Positions 1 through 8,584 of a DNA stretch of 64,000 bases are shown piece by piece. The notes beneath the pieces were generated by a model. That model saw only the letters and a program-made list of their open reading frames with translations, searched no databases and was not told the DNA's origin. Location of the stretch: assembly GCA_946565805.1 (NCBI GenBank), contig CAMNWO010000002.1, positions 62,001 through 126,000 of the forward strand, given 5' to 3'. This stretch comes from an uncultured Clostridium sp. (lineage in GTDB: Bacteria; Bacillota; Clostridia; TANB77; CAG-508). The stretch's first letter is position 1. Each line of letters opens with the position of its first letter. Made by a program: the position numbers and the translations under genes.

Positions 1-320
1 TCAATGAGACAAATACCATTTTCAAAATATTCTTCTCCACCGATTTCATAAAATTCAGAAGAATCTTCTAAGCGATACACATCAAAATGATAAATACAAA
101 TATTATTTTTTTGATATTCATTTACAATTGTAAACGTTGGACTAGAAATTTCATTTTCTAATCCCCAATAGCTTAATATGCCTTCTGTAAATTTTGTCTT
201 ACCAGAACCTAAATCACCAGTAAGGACAATGACATCTTGTTTCTTTAGAACAGAAGCAAGCTGTTTGGCAAATTTTCTGGTATCTTCTTCACTTTTAGAA
301 ATGAACTGAAAATGGCTCAT
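1..320 (-). CDS. tsaE: TsaE, tRNA threonylcarbamoyladenosine (t6A) ATPase subunit, partial
   Basis: Partial gene running off the left edge; about 106 N-terminal residues are visible. TsaE is the P-loop ATPase partner of TsaB and TsaD in making t6A37 on ANN-decoding tRNAs in the cytoplasm. The Walker A stretch LTGDLGSGKT and the following SSPTF motif are seen, then the FDVYRLED segment typical of the family. The ATG at 320 is preceded by a good GGAGG ribosome site (rc of 326-330). It is divergent from mreB. No CGG codon is present. The C-terminus is outside the window. Confidence 0.93.
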   Translation of the reverse strand, partial: MSHFQFISKSEEDTRKFAKQLASVLKKQDVIVLTGDLGSGKTKFTEGILSYWGLENEISSPTFTIVNEYQKNNICIYHFDVYRLEDSSEFYEIGGEEYFENGICLI

Positions 321-360
321 AATTACCTCCTAAGATTTTCTGGATATAAATGCTCATATT

Positions 361-386
361 GTGCCTGTCCCAGATTAACCAGGGAA
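361..386. repeat. Short repeat related to the RAYT2 flanks
   Basis: The motif GTGCCTGTCCCA at 361-372 recurs as inverted copies on both sides of the transposase at 32526 (GGGACAGGCAC at 32334 and 32370; GTGCCTGTCCC at 33385). This appears to be a solitary, degraded copy of that family between tsaE and mreB. Confidence 0.5.
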
Positions 387-432
387 CAATTATTATTATA
401 ATACAAAAAAATAAAAAATTCAATGAAAAGTC

Positions 433-461
433 TTGATAAATTAGAAAGGTTGTAATATAAT
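433..461 (+). promoter_or_regulatory. Sigma-A-type promoter of mreB
   Basis: TTGATA at 433-438, a 17-base spacer and a perfect TATAAT at 456-461, about 50 bases upstream of the mreB start. Confidence 0.6.
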
Positions 462-508
462 TGTAACGAATTTGTAATAAAAGGGAAAAACAAGAAGGGA
501 AGATAGAA

Positions 509-1513
509 ATGTTTAAATTTGGTTTGGGACAAGATATAGGAATTGATTTGGGAACAGCAACTGTGATTGCCTATGTAAAAGGAAAAGGAATTGTATTAAG
601 AGAACCATCTGTTGTAGCAGTAGACAATAATACAGGAGAAGTTTTAGCAGTAGGTCAAGAAGCAAGAAGAATGCTAGGAAGAACACCAGGAAATATTGTA
701 GCAACCAGACCGTTAAGAGATGGTGTTATATCAGATTATACGGTAACAGAAAAAATGTTAAAACATTTCATTAATAAAGTTTGCGGGAAATTTCTTTTTG
801 CTCCTAGAATTATGATATGTATCCCTTCACAAGTAACAGAAGTAGAGAAAAAAGCTGTTATCGATGCAGCATCTCAAGCGGGAGCAAGAAAAGTGTATTT
901 GATAGAAGAACCAATTGCAGCAGCAATTGGAGCAGGAATTGACATATCAAAACCATGTGGAAATATGGTAGTAGATATAGGAGGAGGAACAACTGATATT
1001 GCTGTTATATCTTTAGGTGGATCAGTTGTAAATACATCTTTAAAAGTAGCAGGAGATAAATTTGACGAATATATCGTAAAATATATCAAGAAGAAGCACA
1101 ATATTATGATTGGAGAAAGAACAGCAGAAGACTTAAAAGTAAACATAGGTTGTGTATTTCCTAAAATTCAAGACACTGAAATGGATATTAGAGGAAGAGA
1201 CCTAATAACAGGACTTCCAAAAACAATAACTGTACATTCAAGTGAAATGTTAGAAGCATTAATTGAACCAGCTATGATGATAGTAGATGCTGTTCATTCT
1301 GTATTAGAAAAAACACCACCAGAATTAGCAGCTGATATTAGTGATAAGGGAATTTACATGACAGGAGGAGGATGTTTAGTAGACGGATTAGACAAGCTAT
1401 TACAAGAAAAAACAGGAATCAATGTTATGATAGCCCAAGACACTGTATCATGTGTAGCTTTAGGAACTGGAAAAGCACTAGATAATCTAGACGCTTTGGA
1501 AGGGCGCAAATAG
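509..1513 (+). CDS. mreB: MreB/Mbl-family actin-like cell-shape protein
   Basis: 334 residues, the normal MreB length. MreB forms membrane-bound filaments that guide lateral wall synthesis in rods. Seen: the phosphate-1 loop GIDLGTATV near residue 12, the VDIGGGTTD phosphate-2 motif near 155, and MTGGGCLVDGL near 285. MreB, Mbl and MreBH cannot be separated by eye. No mreC or mreD follows. The ATG has a GAAGGGA ribosome site. The last residues (GRK) and the TAG stop lie inside a repeat that begins near 1502, so the repeat has replaced the native C-terminal tail or stop. Confidence 0.93.
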   Translation: MFKFGLGQDIGIDLGTATVIAYVKGKGIVLREPSVVAVDNNTGEVLAVGQEARRMLGRTPGNIVATRPLRDGVISDYTVTEKMLKHFINKVCGKFLFAPRIMICIPSQVTEVEKKAVIDAASQAGARKVYLIEEPIAAAIGAGIDISKPCGNMVVDIGGGTTDIAVISLGGSVVNTSLKVAGDKFDEYIVKYIKKKHNIMIGERTAEDLKVNIGCVFPKIQDTEMDIRGRDLITGLPKTITVHSSEMLEALIEPAMMIVDAVHSVLEKTPPELAADISDKGIYMTGGGCLVDGLDKLLQEKTGINVMIAQDTVSCVALGTGKALDNLDALEGRK

Positions 1514-1558
1514 GGACGTTTCTTTTTGCTCCTTTTGGAGCAATTGGGGACACATCTT
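1502..1558 (+). repeat. Repeat family A, copy 1
   Basis: A roughly 55-base unit with core GGGACGTTTC, then TTTTGCTCCTTTTGGAGCAA (an internal palindrome), ending GGGGACACATCTT. Other copies are at 3421, 4412 (inverted), 6921, 24189 and 24330 (inverted). The copies at 3421 and 4412 flank a RAYT transposase. This copy supplies the stop codon of mreB. Confidence 0.8.
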
Positions 1559-1592
1559 AAATTAAAAATAAAAAAGTATTTGTTTAAAATGG

Positions 1593-1622
1593 AAAAGGGC
1601 ATCTTTATAAGGTGCTCTTTTC
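1593..1622 (+). terminator. Terminator after mreB
   Basis: Stem AAAAGGGCATC / GGTGCTCTTTT (one G-T pair) with a 7-base loop, ending in a short T run. It would separate mreB from mtaB. Confidence 0.55.
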
Positions 1623-1676
1623 TAAAAATATAGAAAATAATTACAATTTTGACGAAAGAAAGGAATAAAAGAAAAA

Positions 1677-2970
1677 ATGAAAAAAGTAGCATTTATCACA
1701 CTAGGATGTAAAGTAAATCAATACGAAACAAATAGCATGATACAAAAATTTATTCAAAAAGGCTATGAAATAATAGAAGCAACTGAAAAAGCAGATATAT
1801 ATGTTGTAAACACATGCACTGTAACTAACATGTCAGATAGAAAATCTAGGCAAATGTTAAGGAGAGTAAAAGAGCAAAATAAGGAGGCTATTGTAGTAGC
1901 TTGTGGTTGTTATGTACAAGTCGCTGAAGAAGAAGTCGAAAAAATACAAGAAATTGACTTAGCTGTAGGAAACAATGAAAAAAAGAGAATAGTAGAAATC
2001 ATAGAAAAGTATGAACAAGAAAAAAATAAAATCAATCAAATAGAAGATGTGATGTATCAAAAGGAATATGTAGAACTTGGAGAAACAACCTACACAGAAA
2101 AAACAAGAGCAGTAATAAAAGTACAAGATGGATGTGACAGATTTTGTTCTTATTGTATTATTCCATATGCAAGAGGGAGGGTAAGAAGTAGAAAACCAGA
2201 AAATATTATTGAAGAAGTAGAAAAAATAGCACAAAAGGGGATGAAAGAAGTAGTTATTACTGGGATTCATATTGCTTCTTATGGAAAAGATTTTAAAGAA
2301 GAATATCGACTAATCGATTTGCTAGAAGAAATTAATCAAATAAAAGGGATTGAAAGAATTCGATTAGGTTCCATTGAACCACTTCTAATAACAGAAGAAT
2401 TTATAAGAAGATTAGTGAAATTAGAAAAAATTTGTCATCATTTTCATTTATCACTGCAAAGTGGATGTGATGAAACCTTAGCAAGAATGAATCGAAGATA
2501 TACCATAAAAGAATTCAAAGAAATTGTAGAAAGATTAAGGAACAATTATGAAGATGTCATGTTAACAACTGACATTATCGTAGGTTTCCCACGGAGAAAG
2601 TGAAGAAGAATTTGAAACAACCTATCAATTTTTAAAAGAAATTAAATTTTATAAAATGCATATATTCAAATATTCACCAAGAAAAGGAACCAAAGCTTCT
2701 CAAATGACGAATCAAATTGATGGAAAAATAAAAGAAGAAAGAAGTAGAAAATTAATAGAATTATCAAACATGAATGAAAAAAATTTCAATGAAAGCTACT
2801 TAGGGAAAGAAGTAGAAATATTGTGTGAAGAAGAAAAAAACGGATACTATCAAGGTCATACAAAAAATTATTTATTAGTTTGGATAAGAAGTCAAGAAGA
2901 TTTGGAAAACAAAATTGTAAAAGTAACATGTAGCAAAGTAGAAAAGGACCATATCTTGGCAGAAAAGTAA
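1677..2970 (+). CDS. mtaB: MtaB, tRNA ms2t6A37 methylthiotransferase, read through a +1 shift
   Basis: Radical-SAM methylthiotransferase that converts t6A37 to ms2t6A37 in tRNA-Lys(UUU). The UPF0004 domain starts with ITLGCKVNQYE and has the conserved NTCTVT cysteine region. The radical-SAM motif DGCDRFCSYCIIPYARG has the CX3CX2C cysteines. A C-terminal TRAM-like domain follows. The zero frame stops at 2603, three codons after a CGG at 2592-2594. Dropping C2592 gives GFP-GESEEEF, the expected family sequence, and continues to 2970: 305 + 125 = 430 residues, close to B. subtilis MtaB. One of eight genes in the window with this defect. t6A synthesis (tsaE) is nearby. Confidence 0.9.
2589..2595 (+). 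other. CGG +1 frameshift site in mtaB
   Basis: CCA CGG A: zero-frame codon CGG at 2592-2594, TGA three codons later. Reading GGA at 2593-2595 restores the radical-SAM protein at a conserved GFPGE-type position. Confidence 0.85.
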
Positions 2971-3032
2971 AACTGTAACAAAACTGTAATAAATGCGTAA
3001 CGAATATTTAATATAAAAATCCACTAAATTGC

Positions 3033-3061
3033 TTGCTAAATCAAAAATAATATAGTATAAC
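3033..3061 (+). promoter_or_regulatory. Probable promoter of the 3105 gene
   Basis: TTGCTA at 3033-3038, a 17-base spacer, TATAAC at 3056-3061; 43 bases upstream of the start codon. Confidence 0.45.
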
Positions 3062-3104
3062 TAAAACAGTAATATAATATATAATCACGAAGGAGGAAAT
3101 AAAA

Positions 3105-3431
3105 ATGGCAGATTTAGGTGAAGTAAACAAAGTATCAGGAGTATTTGGAGGTGCTGAGTTAGAAGGTTTTGAAAATGGAGAACAACAAGCACAAGAAAAC
3201 GCTGGAACAATCAGACAAGCTGGAAGTAACTTACCAACCAAAGTAGGATTTTGGAATAAATTTAAAGCATTTTGGTTACAAGACATAGATTGGAACAAAG
3301 AAATAAAAGTAGAATTAACACCATATCAACAAAAAGTAGAAGATGAAATAAATGAATTTTTACACCAAGAAATTACTTGGGAAAAAGTACATGATTTCTT
3401 ATTCCAAGAAGTTTCTTTTAGGCGCAAATAG
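3105..3431 (+). CDS. Small hypothetical protein, C-terminus fused into a repeat
   Basis: 108 residues, not recognised. The ATG has a strong GGAGGAAATAAAA leader. The N-terminus is rich in Gly, Glu and Gln (residues 1-45), followed by a tryptophan-rich part with FWNKFKAFWLQDIDW and two further W-containing helices near 90. There is no signal peptide or membrane helix, so it is probably a cytoplasmic helical protein. The last residues (FRRK) and the TAG stop come from repeat family A beginning at 3421, exactly as in mreB, so the native C-terminus may have been lost. Transcribed alone from its own promoter. Confidence 0.7.
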   Translation: MADLGEVNKVSGVFGGAELEGFENGEQQAQENAGTIRQAGSNLPTKVGFWNKFKAFWLQDIDWNKEIKVELTPYQQKVEDEINEFLHQEITWEKVHDFLFQEVSFRRK

Positions 3432-3477
3432 GGACGTTTCCTTTTGCTCCTTTTGGAGCAATTAGGGACACATCTTT
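3421..3477 (+). repeat. Repeat family A, copy 2 (left flank of RAYT1)
   Basis: Nearly identical to the copy at 1502, including the leading GGCGCAAATAGGGACG. With the inverted copy at 4412-4470 it brackets the transposase gene, giving a unit of about 1.05 kb. Confidence 0.8.
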
Positions 3478-3519
3478 AAAAGTTGAATATTAAAATTGTA
3501 AATTTTTAGTGAATTAATA

Positions 3520-3560
3520 AAAAAGTATAGCAAATTGGAAATAATTATGCTATACTTTTT
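3520..3560 (+). terminator. Hairpin upstream of RAYT1
   Basis: Perfect 13-bp inverted repeat AAAAAGTATAGCA / TGCTATACTTTTT with a 15-base loop and a T run. It can act as a terminator in front of the transposase. A very similar hairpin (AAAAAGAGTATA) lies upstream of the second RAYT gene at 32441, so it may be part of the element. Confidence 0.6.
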
Positions 3561-3615
3561 TTGTTTCTAGAATGGGGCATGAAACAAAAAATAAAAAATA
3601 ACGAGAGGTGATAAA

Positions 3616-4404
3616 ATGCCCCGAATGGCGAGAAAAAAATGCAACACAAAAGTATATCATGTAATATTGAGAGGAAATGCAAAACAAGATATATTTTTAG
3701 AAAAACAAGATTATAACAAATTTACGAAAGAAATTTATAATACAAAAGAAAAATATCAATATGAATTATATGCGTACTGTTTCATGACAAATCATGTTCA
3801 TTTAATTATTTATGATAAAAATGATAAGCTATCCAAAATATTACAAAGTTTAACAGTAAGCTATTCCGCTTATTGGAATAAGAAATATGAAAGAGTAGGT
3901 CATTTATTTCAAAATAGATTTTTGAGTAAAAATGTAGAAGATGAAAAATATTTAAGAACTTTATGTCGTTATATCCATCAAAATCCATGTAAAAGTGGAA
4001 TAGGAGAAATGGAAGAATATCCGTGGAGTAGTTATCAAGAATATTTAGAAGGAAGAGAAATTGTAGAGACAAAGCAAGTTTTGATGTTATTTGGAGAGAA
4101 TAAAACAGAAGCAATCAGTAACTTTATAAACTTTCATAAAGTAAATCAGAAACGAGAAGATATAGGAGAACTGATAGAATATGAAATGGTTGAAAAGATA
4201 AATGATGAACAGGCAAAAAAATATATAGAAGAAATTTTAAAATTAGAAAATATTCAAGAAATACTACAATATAGTGTAAAAAAACGAAATGAATACCTAA
4301 AAAGACTAAAAGGAATACAAGGAATAAATAAAACGCAAATTGCAAGAGTAACAGGACTAACTAAAAAAATGATAGAAAAAGGAATGAAAGAAAAGGAGGA
4401 ATAG
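3616..4404 (+). CDS. REP-associated tyrosine transposase (RAYT, Y1 HUH family)
   Basis: 262 residues. RAYTs are single-copy relatives of IS200/IS605 TnpA that nick and rejoin single-stranded DNA with a tyrosine nucleophile and act on REP-type hairpins. The HUH motif HVH is at residues 60-62 (MTNHVHLI), after an LRG strand; the ERVGHLFQNR and RYIHQNP blocks that follow are characteristic of the family, the latter containing the likely catalytic Tyr. The C-terminal 50 residues look like a helix-turn-helix (TQIARVTGLT). ATG with an AGAGGTGAT ribosome site. Flanked by inverted copies of repeat family A. A relative lies at 32526. Confidence 0.9.
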   Translation: MPRMARKKCNTKVYHVILRGNAKQDIFLEKQDYNKFTKEIYNTKEKYQYELYAYCFMTNHVHLIIYDKNDKLSKILQSLTVSYSAYWNKKYERVGHLFQNRFLSKNVEDEKYLRTLCRYIHQNPCKSGIGEMEEYPWSSYQEYLEGREIVETKQVLMLFGENKTEAISNFINFHKVNQKREDIGELIEYEMVEKINDEQAKKYIEEILKLENIQEILQYSVKKRNEYLKRLKGIQGINKTQIARVTGLTKKMIEKGMKEKEE

Positions 4405-4411
4405 GGCTCTT

Positions 4412-4470
4412 TAAGATGTGTCCCCAATTGCACCAAAAGGAGCAAAAGGAAACGTCCCAATTGTCCCCAA
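4412..4470 (-). repeat. Repeat family A, copy 3, inverted (right flank of RAYT1)
   Basis: Reverse complement of the family A unit (AAGATGTGTCCCCAATTG, then CACCAAAAGGAGCAAAAGG, then AACGTCCC). It ends six bases before the radA start codon, so radA has lost or borrowed its upstream signals. Confidence 0.8.
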
Positions 4471-4476
4471 TGTGAA

Positions 4477-5839
4477 ATGGCGAAAAGTAAAACAATTTTT
4501 GTTTGTAATGAGTGTGGAAATGAGTCTAGCAAATGGCTAGGAAAGTGCCCAGCTTGTAATAGCTGGAATAGTTTTTTTGAACAAAAGATAGTGGAGAGCA
4601 AGAATAGTAGTTTAAAGCAAAAGGATTTAAAGAGTAATATTCCTCAAAAGCTAAGTTCTTATGAAGCAAAGGAGACAATAAGAACTTTGACTGGATTTGG
4701 AGAATTAGATAATGTTTTAGGGGGAGGACTAGTGAAAGGCTCTTTGGTTTTGCTTCGGAGGAGAACCTGGAATTGGAAAGTCTACTTTGATTCTTCAAAT
4801 TTGTGATAAAGTACAAGGAGAAGGAAAAGTTTTATATGTTTCTGGCGAGGAGTCTGCAGAGCAAATTAAGATGAGAGCTGACCGATTGAATATCAATAAT
4901 GAAGAGATTTTGTTTTTAGGTGAGACAGATATTGATATTGTAAATCAAGCAATTATAGAGATTAATCCAAAGTTAGTTATTATTGATTCGATTCAAACGA
5001 TGTATTCAGAAGAGTTATCTGCAGCAGCAGGAAGTGTGAGTCAAGTAAGAGAGATTACTTCTCAAGTAATGAGAGTTTGTAAATCAAGAGCGATTACGAC
5101 CATTATTATTGGTCATGTTACTAAAGAAGGAAATATCGCAGGACCAAGAGTGCTAGAACATATGGTAGATACAGTTTTGTATTTAGAAGGAGAAAGATAT
5201 TTTTCTTACCGAATTTTAAGAGGCGTAAAAAATAGATTTGGTTCTACCAATGAGATTGGCATGTTTGAGATGAGAGAAGAAGGAATGTGTGAGATTACCA
5301 ACCCATCCGATATTTTAATTTCAGAAAGAGAAGATAATCCATCTGGTTCTTGTATTGTGTCTAGCATGGAAGGGACAAGACCAATTTTAGTGGAATTACA
5401 AGCATTAACTTCACAAACAAATTATGGATATGCTAAAAGAACGGCCAATGGAATTGATTTTAATCGACTATCCTTATTAATTGCGGTATTGGAAAAAAAG
5501 GCAGGACTAATGTTAAACATGCAAGATGTGTACATGAATGTAGTTGGTGGATTAAGAATTAACGAACCATCCATTGATTTAGGAATTATCATGGCAACGG
5601 CTTCTAGTTTTAAAAATACCCCTATTCCAAAAGATATGGTAATTATAGGAGAAGTAGGACTAACAGGAGAAGTTAGAAGAATCAACTTAATTGAAAAAAG
5701 ACTAAAAGAAGCAGAAAGACTAGGATTTAAATCTTGCATTATTCCAAAAAGTAATCAAAAAGACTTGAAAGATAAATATAAATTAGATATAATAGGCGTT
5801 GGAAATGTAAACGAAGCCATAAAAAAAGCGCTAGGCTAA
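4477..5839 (+). CDS. radA: RadA (Sms) DNA repair/recombination ATPase, read through a +1 shift
   Basis: RadA is a hexameric RecA-like helicase that extends recombination branches. The N-terminal zinc finger has C10, C13, C24 and C27. The CGG at 4756-4758 (codon 94) puts the zero frame into a stop at 4806. Skipping C4756 gives LL-GGEPGIGKST, the Walker A motif, so the break is inside the catalytic P-loop. The KNRFGSTNE RadA signature and the C-terminal Lon-like domain follow. Total 93 + 360 = 453 residues, the usual size. No ribosome site is obvious before 4477 because a repeat ends six bases upstream. disA follows, the usual radA-disA pair. Confidence 0.92.
4753..4759 (+). other. CGG +1 frameshift site in radA
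   Basis: CTT CGG A: CGG at 4756-4758; zero-frame TGA 16 codons on. Reading GGA at 4757-4759 restores the first Gly of the Walker A GGEPGIGKST. Confidence 0.88.
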
Positions 5840-5855
5840 AGAAGGGAGAATAATT

Positions 5856-6923
5856 TTGAGAAAAGGAAAAGAAGACAATATCACAGAAATTCTAAAATTA
5901 ATTGCTCCAGGAACGCCTATTCGAGATGGATTAGAAAACATATTAAGAGCTAAAACAGGAGCTTTGCTATTAATAACAGATAACAATGAAATCTTAAAAG
6001 AAGTAGTAGATGGAGGATTTTATATCAACGAAGAATATACTTCAGCAAAACTATATGAATTAGCTAAAATGGATGGAGCTATTGTGTTAAGTGGAGACTT
6101 AAAGAAAATCTTATATGCCAATGCCCAATTAATACCATCCAGAGAAATTCTAACATTAGAAACAGGAACTAGACATAGAACAGCAGAAAGAATGGCAAAA
6201 CAAACAGGAGAGTTAGTCATTAGTATATCACAAAGAAGAAGTATCATTACCGTATTTAAAGGAAATGACCGATATGTATTAGAAGATACCTATGCAGTAT
6301 TAAACAAAGCAAACCAAGCAATTCAAACGCTAGAAAAATACAAAAAAGTATTTGACAACAAACTAAGCTTATTAAACGAATACGAATTTAATGACATTGT
6401 AACACTGGAAAATGTATTAGTATCCATCCAAAGAGCAGAAATGGTAATGCGAATTGTAGAAGAAATACAAAGACAGATATATGAACTAGGGGATGACGGA
6501 AGATTGGTTCGTATGCAACTAGAAGAATTAATAGGAGGGCTAGAAAAAGAAGAGCTCCTAATCATAAAGGACTATATGGTAGGAACCAAAAAGAAACAAA
6601 CAGCTGAAAAAATATTAGAAAAACTAGAAGGACTAAATTATGAAGAGTTATCCAATGAAAATGTAATTGCCAAATTATTAGGCTATGAAAATTTTGATAA
6701 TTATGATGAAGTAGGCGTTTATACCAAAGGATATCGTATCTTAAATAAAATACCAAGAATGCCATCTAACATTGTAGAAAACTTAATCGACTCCTTCAAA
6801 TCTTTCCAACACATACTAGCAGCAGATATACAAAGCTTAGATGATGTAGAAGGAATTGGAGAAGTAAGAGCAAGAACAATTAAGCAATCATTAAAAAGAA
6901 TGCAAGACCAATTTGTATTTTAG
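5856..6923 (+). CDS. disA: DisA, DNA integrity scanning diadenylate cyclase
   Basis: Makes the second messenger c-di-AMP from two ATP while scanning DNA for branched structures. 355 residues, full length. The DAC domain motifs DGAIVLSGD (near 74) and GTRHRTAER (near 108) carry the catalytic Asp and the RHR ATP-binding residues. A linker helix and C-terminal helix-hairpin-helix DNA-binding part (LDDVEGIGEVRARTI) follow. TTG start at 5856 with GAAGGGAG upstream, 16 bases after radA. Interaction with RadA is known in B. subtilis. The TAG stop falls at the edge of repeat family A copy 4. Confidence 0.95.
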   Translation: MRKGKEDNITEILKLIAPGTPIRDGLENILRAKTGALLLITDNNEILKEVVDGGFYINEEYTSAKLYELAKMDGAIVLSGDLKKILYANAQLIPSREILTLETGTRHRTAERMAKQTGELVISISQRRSIITVFKGNDRYVLEDTYAVLNKANQAIQTLEKYKKVFDNKLSLLNEYEFNDIVTLENVLVSIQRAEMVMRIVEEIQRQIYELGDDGRLVRMQLEELIGGLEKEELLIIKDYMVGTKKKQTAEKILEKLEGLNYEELSNENVIAKLLGYENFDNYDEVGVYTKGYRILNKIPRMPSNIVENLIDSFKSFQHILAADIQSLDDVEGIGEVRARTIKQSLKRMQDQFVF

Positions 6924-6968
6924 GGACGTTTCTTTTTGCTCCTTTTGGAGCAATTTGGGACATATCTT
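6921..6968 (+). repeat. Repeat family A, copy 4
   Basis: TAGGGACGTTTCTTTTTGCT and onward to GGGACATATCTT; the first three bases are the disA stop codon. Lies between disA and the cyclophilin gene. Confidence 0.78.
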
Positions 6969-7000
6969 CTAATAAATAAATTAAAAAAAATAAAGGAGAA

Positions 7001-7798
7001 ATGAAAAAAATGAAAACAAAAAATATTATATGGATAATTGCGTTAATTTTGGTAATAGTATTAATAGCAGGATTAGGATATGGCTATTACAAAAAAGCAA
7101 CTATGGAGGTAAAAAATCCAATTGCAACCATGGAAGTAGAAAACTTTGGAACAATAAAAATCGAACTATACCCAGATTTAGCACCTGAGACAGTAGCAAA
7201 TTTTGTGACACTAGCAAACAGAGGATTTTATGATGGGTTAACTTTTCACAGAATAGTAAAAGATTTTATGATACAAGGTGGAGATAAAGAAGGAACAGGG
7301 CAAGGTTCAGCAACAATAGCAGACTTAAAAGAAGGTGGAGAAGATAAAGCATATACCATAAAAGGTGAATTTATTGCTAATGGAACACAAAACAATAAAT
7401 TAAAATTTGATGAGGGTGTTATTGGAATGGCAAGGAGTGATTATACTGCTTATTCACCAAACTTAGCAGAAGAATCTTATAATTCAGGAAGTTCACAATT
7501 TTTCATTATGACAAAAGCAAATACATCATTAAATGGATATTATACAGCTTTTGGAAAAGTAATCGAAGGATTAGATATTGTACACAAACTAGAAGAAGTT
7601 GAGGTAAAAGCACCAGAAAATAGTGAAGAAACAGGAAACACAGAAGTAAGTACACCAGTAAATCCTCCAAAAATCACATCTTTAAAAGTAGAAACAAATG
7701 GAGTAGACTATGGATTACCAGAAACATTGGAACCATTTGATTATATGACATGGATGTACAAACAATATGGATTAGACCCAAGTACATTAGGACAATAA
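7001..7798 (+). CDS. Membrane-anchored cyclophilin-type peptidyl-prolyl isomerase
   Basis: 265 residues. Residues 8-28 are a hydrophobic N-terminal anchor without a lipobox Cys, so the catalytic domain likely sits outside the membrane and helps fold exported proteins. The cyclophilin core is clear: ETVANFVTLANRGFYDGL, then TFHRIVKDFMIQGGD with the catalytic Arg, and SSQFFIMTK. An insertion of about 30 residues rich in Glu and Thr comes near the C-terminus. The AAAGGAG site is very close to the ATG at 7001; ATG 7010 is an alternative start. Confidence 0.92.
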   Translation: MKKMKTKNIIWIIALILVIVLIAGLGYGYYKKATMEVKNPIATMEVENFGTIKIELYPDLAPETVANFVTLANRGFYDGLTFHRIVKDFMIQGGDKEGTGQGSATIADLKEGGEDKAYTIKGEFIANGTQNNKLKFDEGVIGMARSDYTAYSPNLAEESYNSGSSQFFIMTKANTSLNGYYTAFGKVIEGLDIVHKLEEVEVKAPENSEETGNTEVSTPVNPPKITSLKVETNGVDYGLPETLEPFDYMTWMYKQYGLDPSTLGQ

Positions 7799-7830
7799 TG
7801 TAAAAATATTAAAAAAATATTAGAAAATAG

Positions 7831-7860
7831 TTGACAAATAGGGTGGAAATAAGGTAAAAT
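7831..7860 (+). promoter_or_regulatory. tRNA operon promoter
   Basis: Consensus TTGACA at 7831-7836, an 18-base spacer and TAAAAT at 7855-7860, 41 bases upstream of tRNA-His. Confidence 0.75.
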
Positions 7861-7900
7861 ATTTAATGTGTTCGTTACAGGTACGTACACACACAACAAT

Positions 7901-7978
7901 GGTGGATGTAGCGTAGTTGGTTAACGCGCCAGTTTGTGGCACTGGAGACCGTGGGTTCGAGTCCCATCTTCCACCCCA
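7901..7978 (+). tRNA. tRNA-His (GTG)
   Basis: Cloverleaf can be folded by eye: acceptor GTGGATG / CTTCCAC with the extra G-1 at 7901 that marks tRNA-His, anticodon GTG in loop TTGTGGC, T-arm GTGGG-TTCGAGT-CCCAT, encoded CCA at 7976-7978. Confidence 0.95.
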
Positions 7979-8000
7979 TTTATATAAAATTAAATAACAT

Positions 8001-8075
8001 TGGGCTGTAGCCAAGCGGTAAGGCACCAGACTTTGACTCTGGCATGCGTGTGTTCGAATCCCACCAGCCCAGCCA
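8001..8075 (+). tRNA. tRNA-Gln (TTG)
   Basis: Acceptor TGGGCTG / CAGCCCA, anticodon TTG in the context GACTTTGACTC, T-loop TTCGAAT, encoded CCA at 8073-8075. Co-transcribed with tRNA-His, 22 bases apart. Confidence 0.95.
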
Positions 8076-8223
8076 GTAATATCAAGACTTTCAAGAAATT
8101 GAAGGTCTTATATTTTTGCTCAAAACTTATCTTTTTTAGAATTAGAAGAAAGAATATTACAAAAATTACAAAATTCGACAGAAGTTAGCAAAAAAACATG
8201 CTATACTGTTTTGGGTGATACAA

Positions 8224-8556
8224 ATGATAATAGAAAAAGAATACAGAGGAATGGCATTTACAACAGAAGAGCAAGAAAAGGATTTAGGCTATTCTGTTAT
8301 ACTTAAATATTACAGAGAAAAAAGACGCTTAATTGATAGAAGTGAAGTATATGCGATGAATATAAAAATAAAAGTTTTTTATAAGGAAGATAAGGATTTT
8401 GTTAAAGAGTATGAAGAAAGTGCAATAATCTCTACGAACAAAGATGTTGCAAATCAAATAATAGAAATTTTTAGAATAAATCAAGTGTGTCCAGAGACCT
8501 TGCAGGAAGTATATGAAGATCTTTTTTCTTGCCAAAAAGAAGTTATTATGGTATAA
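8224..8556 (+). CDS. Small conserved protein, possibly DUF6514 family
   Basis: 110 residues from ATG 8224; a GTG at 8215 is possible but the GGGTGAT ribosome site fits the ATG better. A short beta-rich domain is followed by two helices; the end VCPETLQEVYEDLF resembles the V-P-L-V-x-DF tail of the clostridial DUF6514 proteins, but I cannot confirm this by eye. No signal or membrane segment. Function unknown. Followed after 28 bases by a HAD phosphatase with its own AAAGGAG site. Confidence 0.6.
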   Translation: MIIEKEYRGMAFTTEEQEKDLGYSVILKYYREKRRLIDRSEVYAMNIKIKVFYKEDKDFVKEYEESAIISTNKDVANQIIEIFRINQVCPETLQEVYEDLFSCQKEVIMV

Positions 8557-8584
8557 ATAACATAAAGCAAGAAAGGAGCAAAAC

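Noticed and set aside
2592..2603. TGA readthrough (TGA read as Trp or Gly) to explain mtaB and others
   Set aside because: The continuing homology lies in the +1 frame, not the zero frame, and TGA is a normal stop elsewhere, as in mutL.
7861..8075. tRNA pair as an integration site of a mobile element
   Set aside because: No integrase or direct repeat of a tRNA end is seen nearby.
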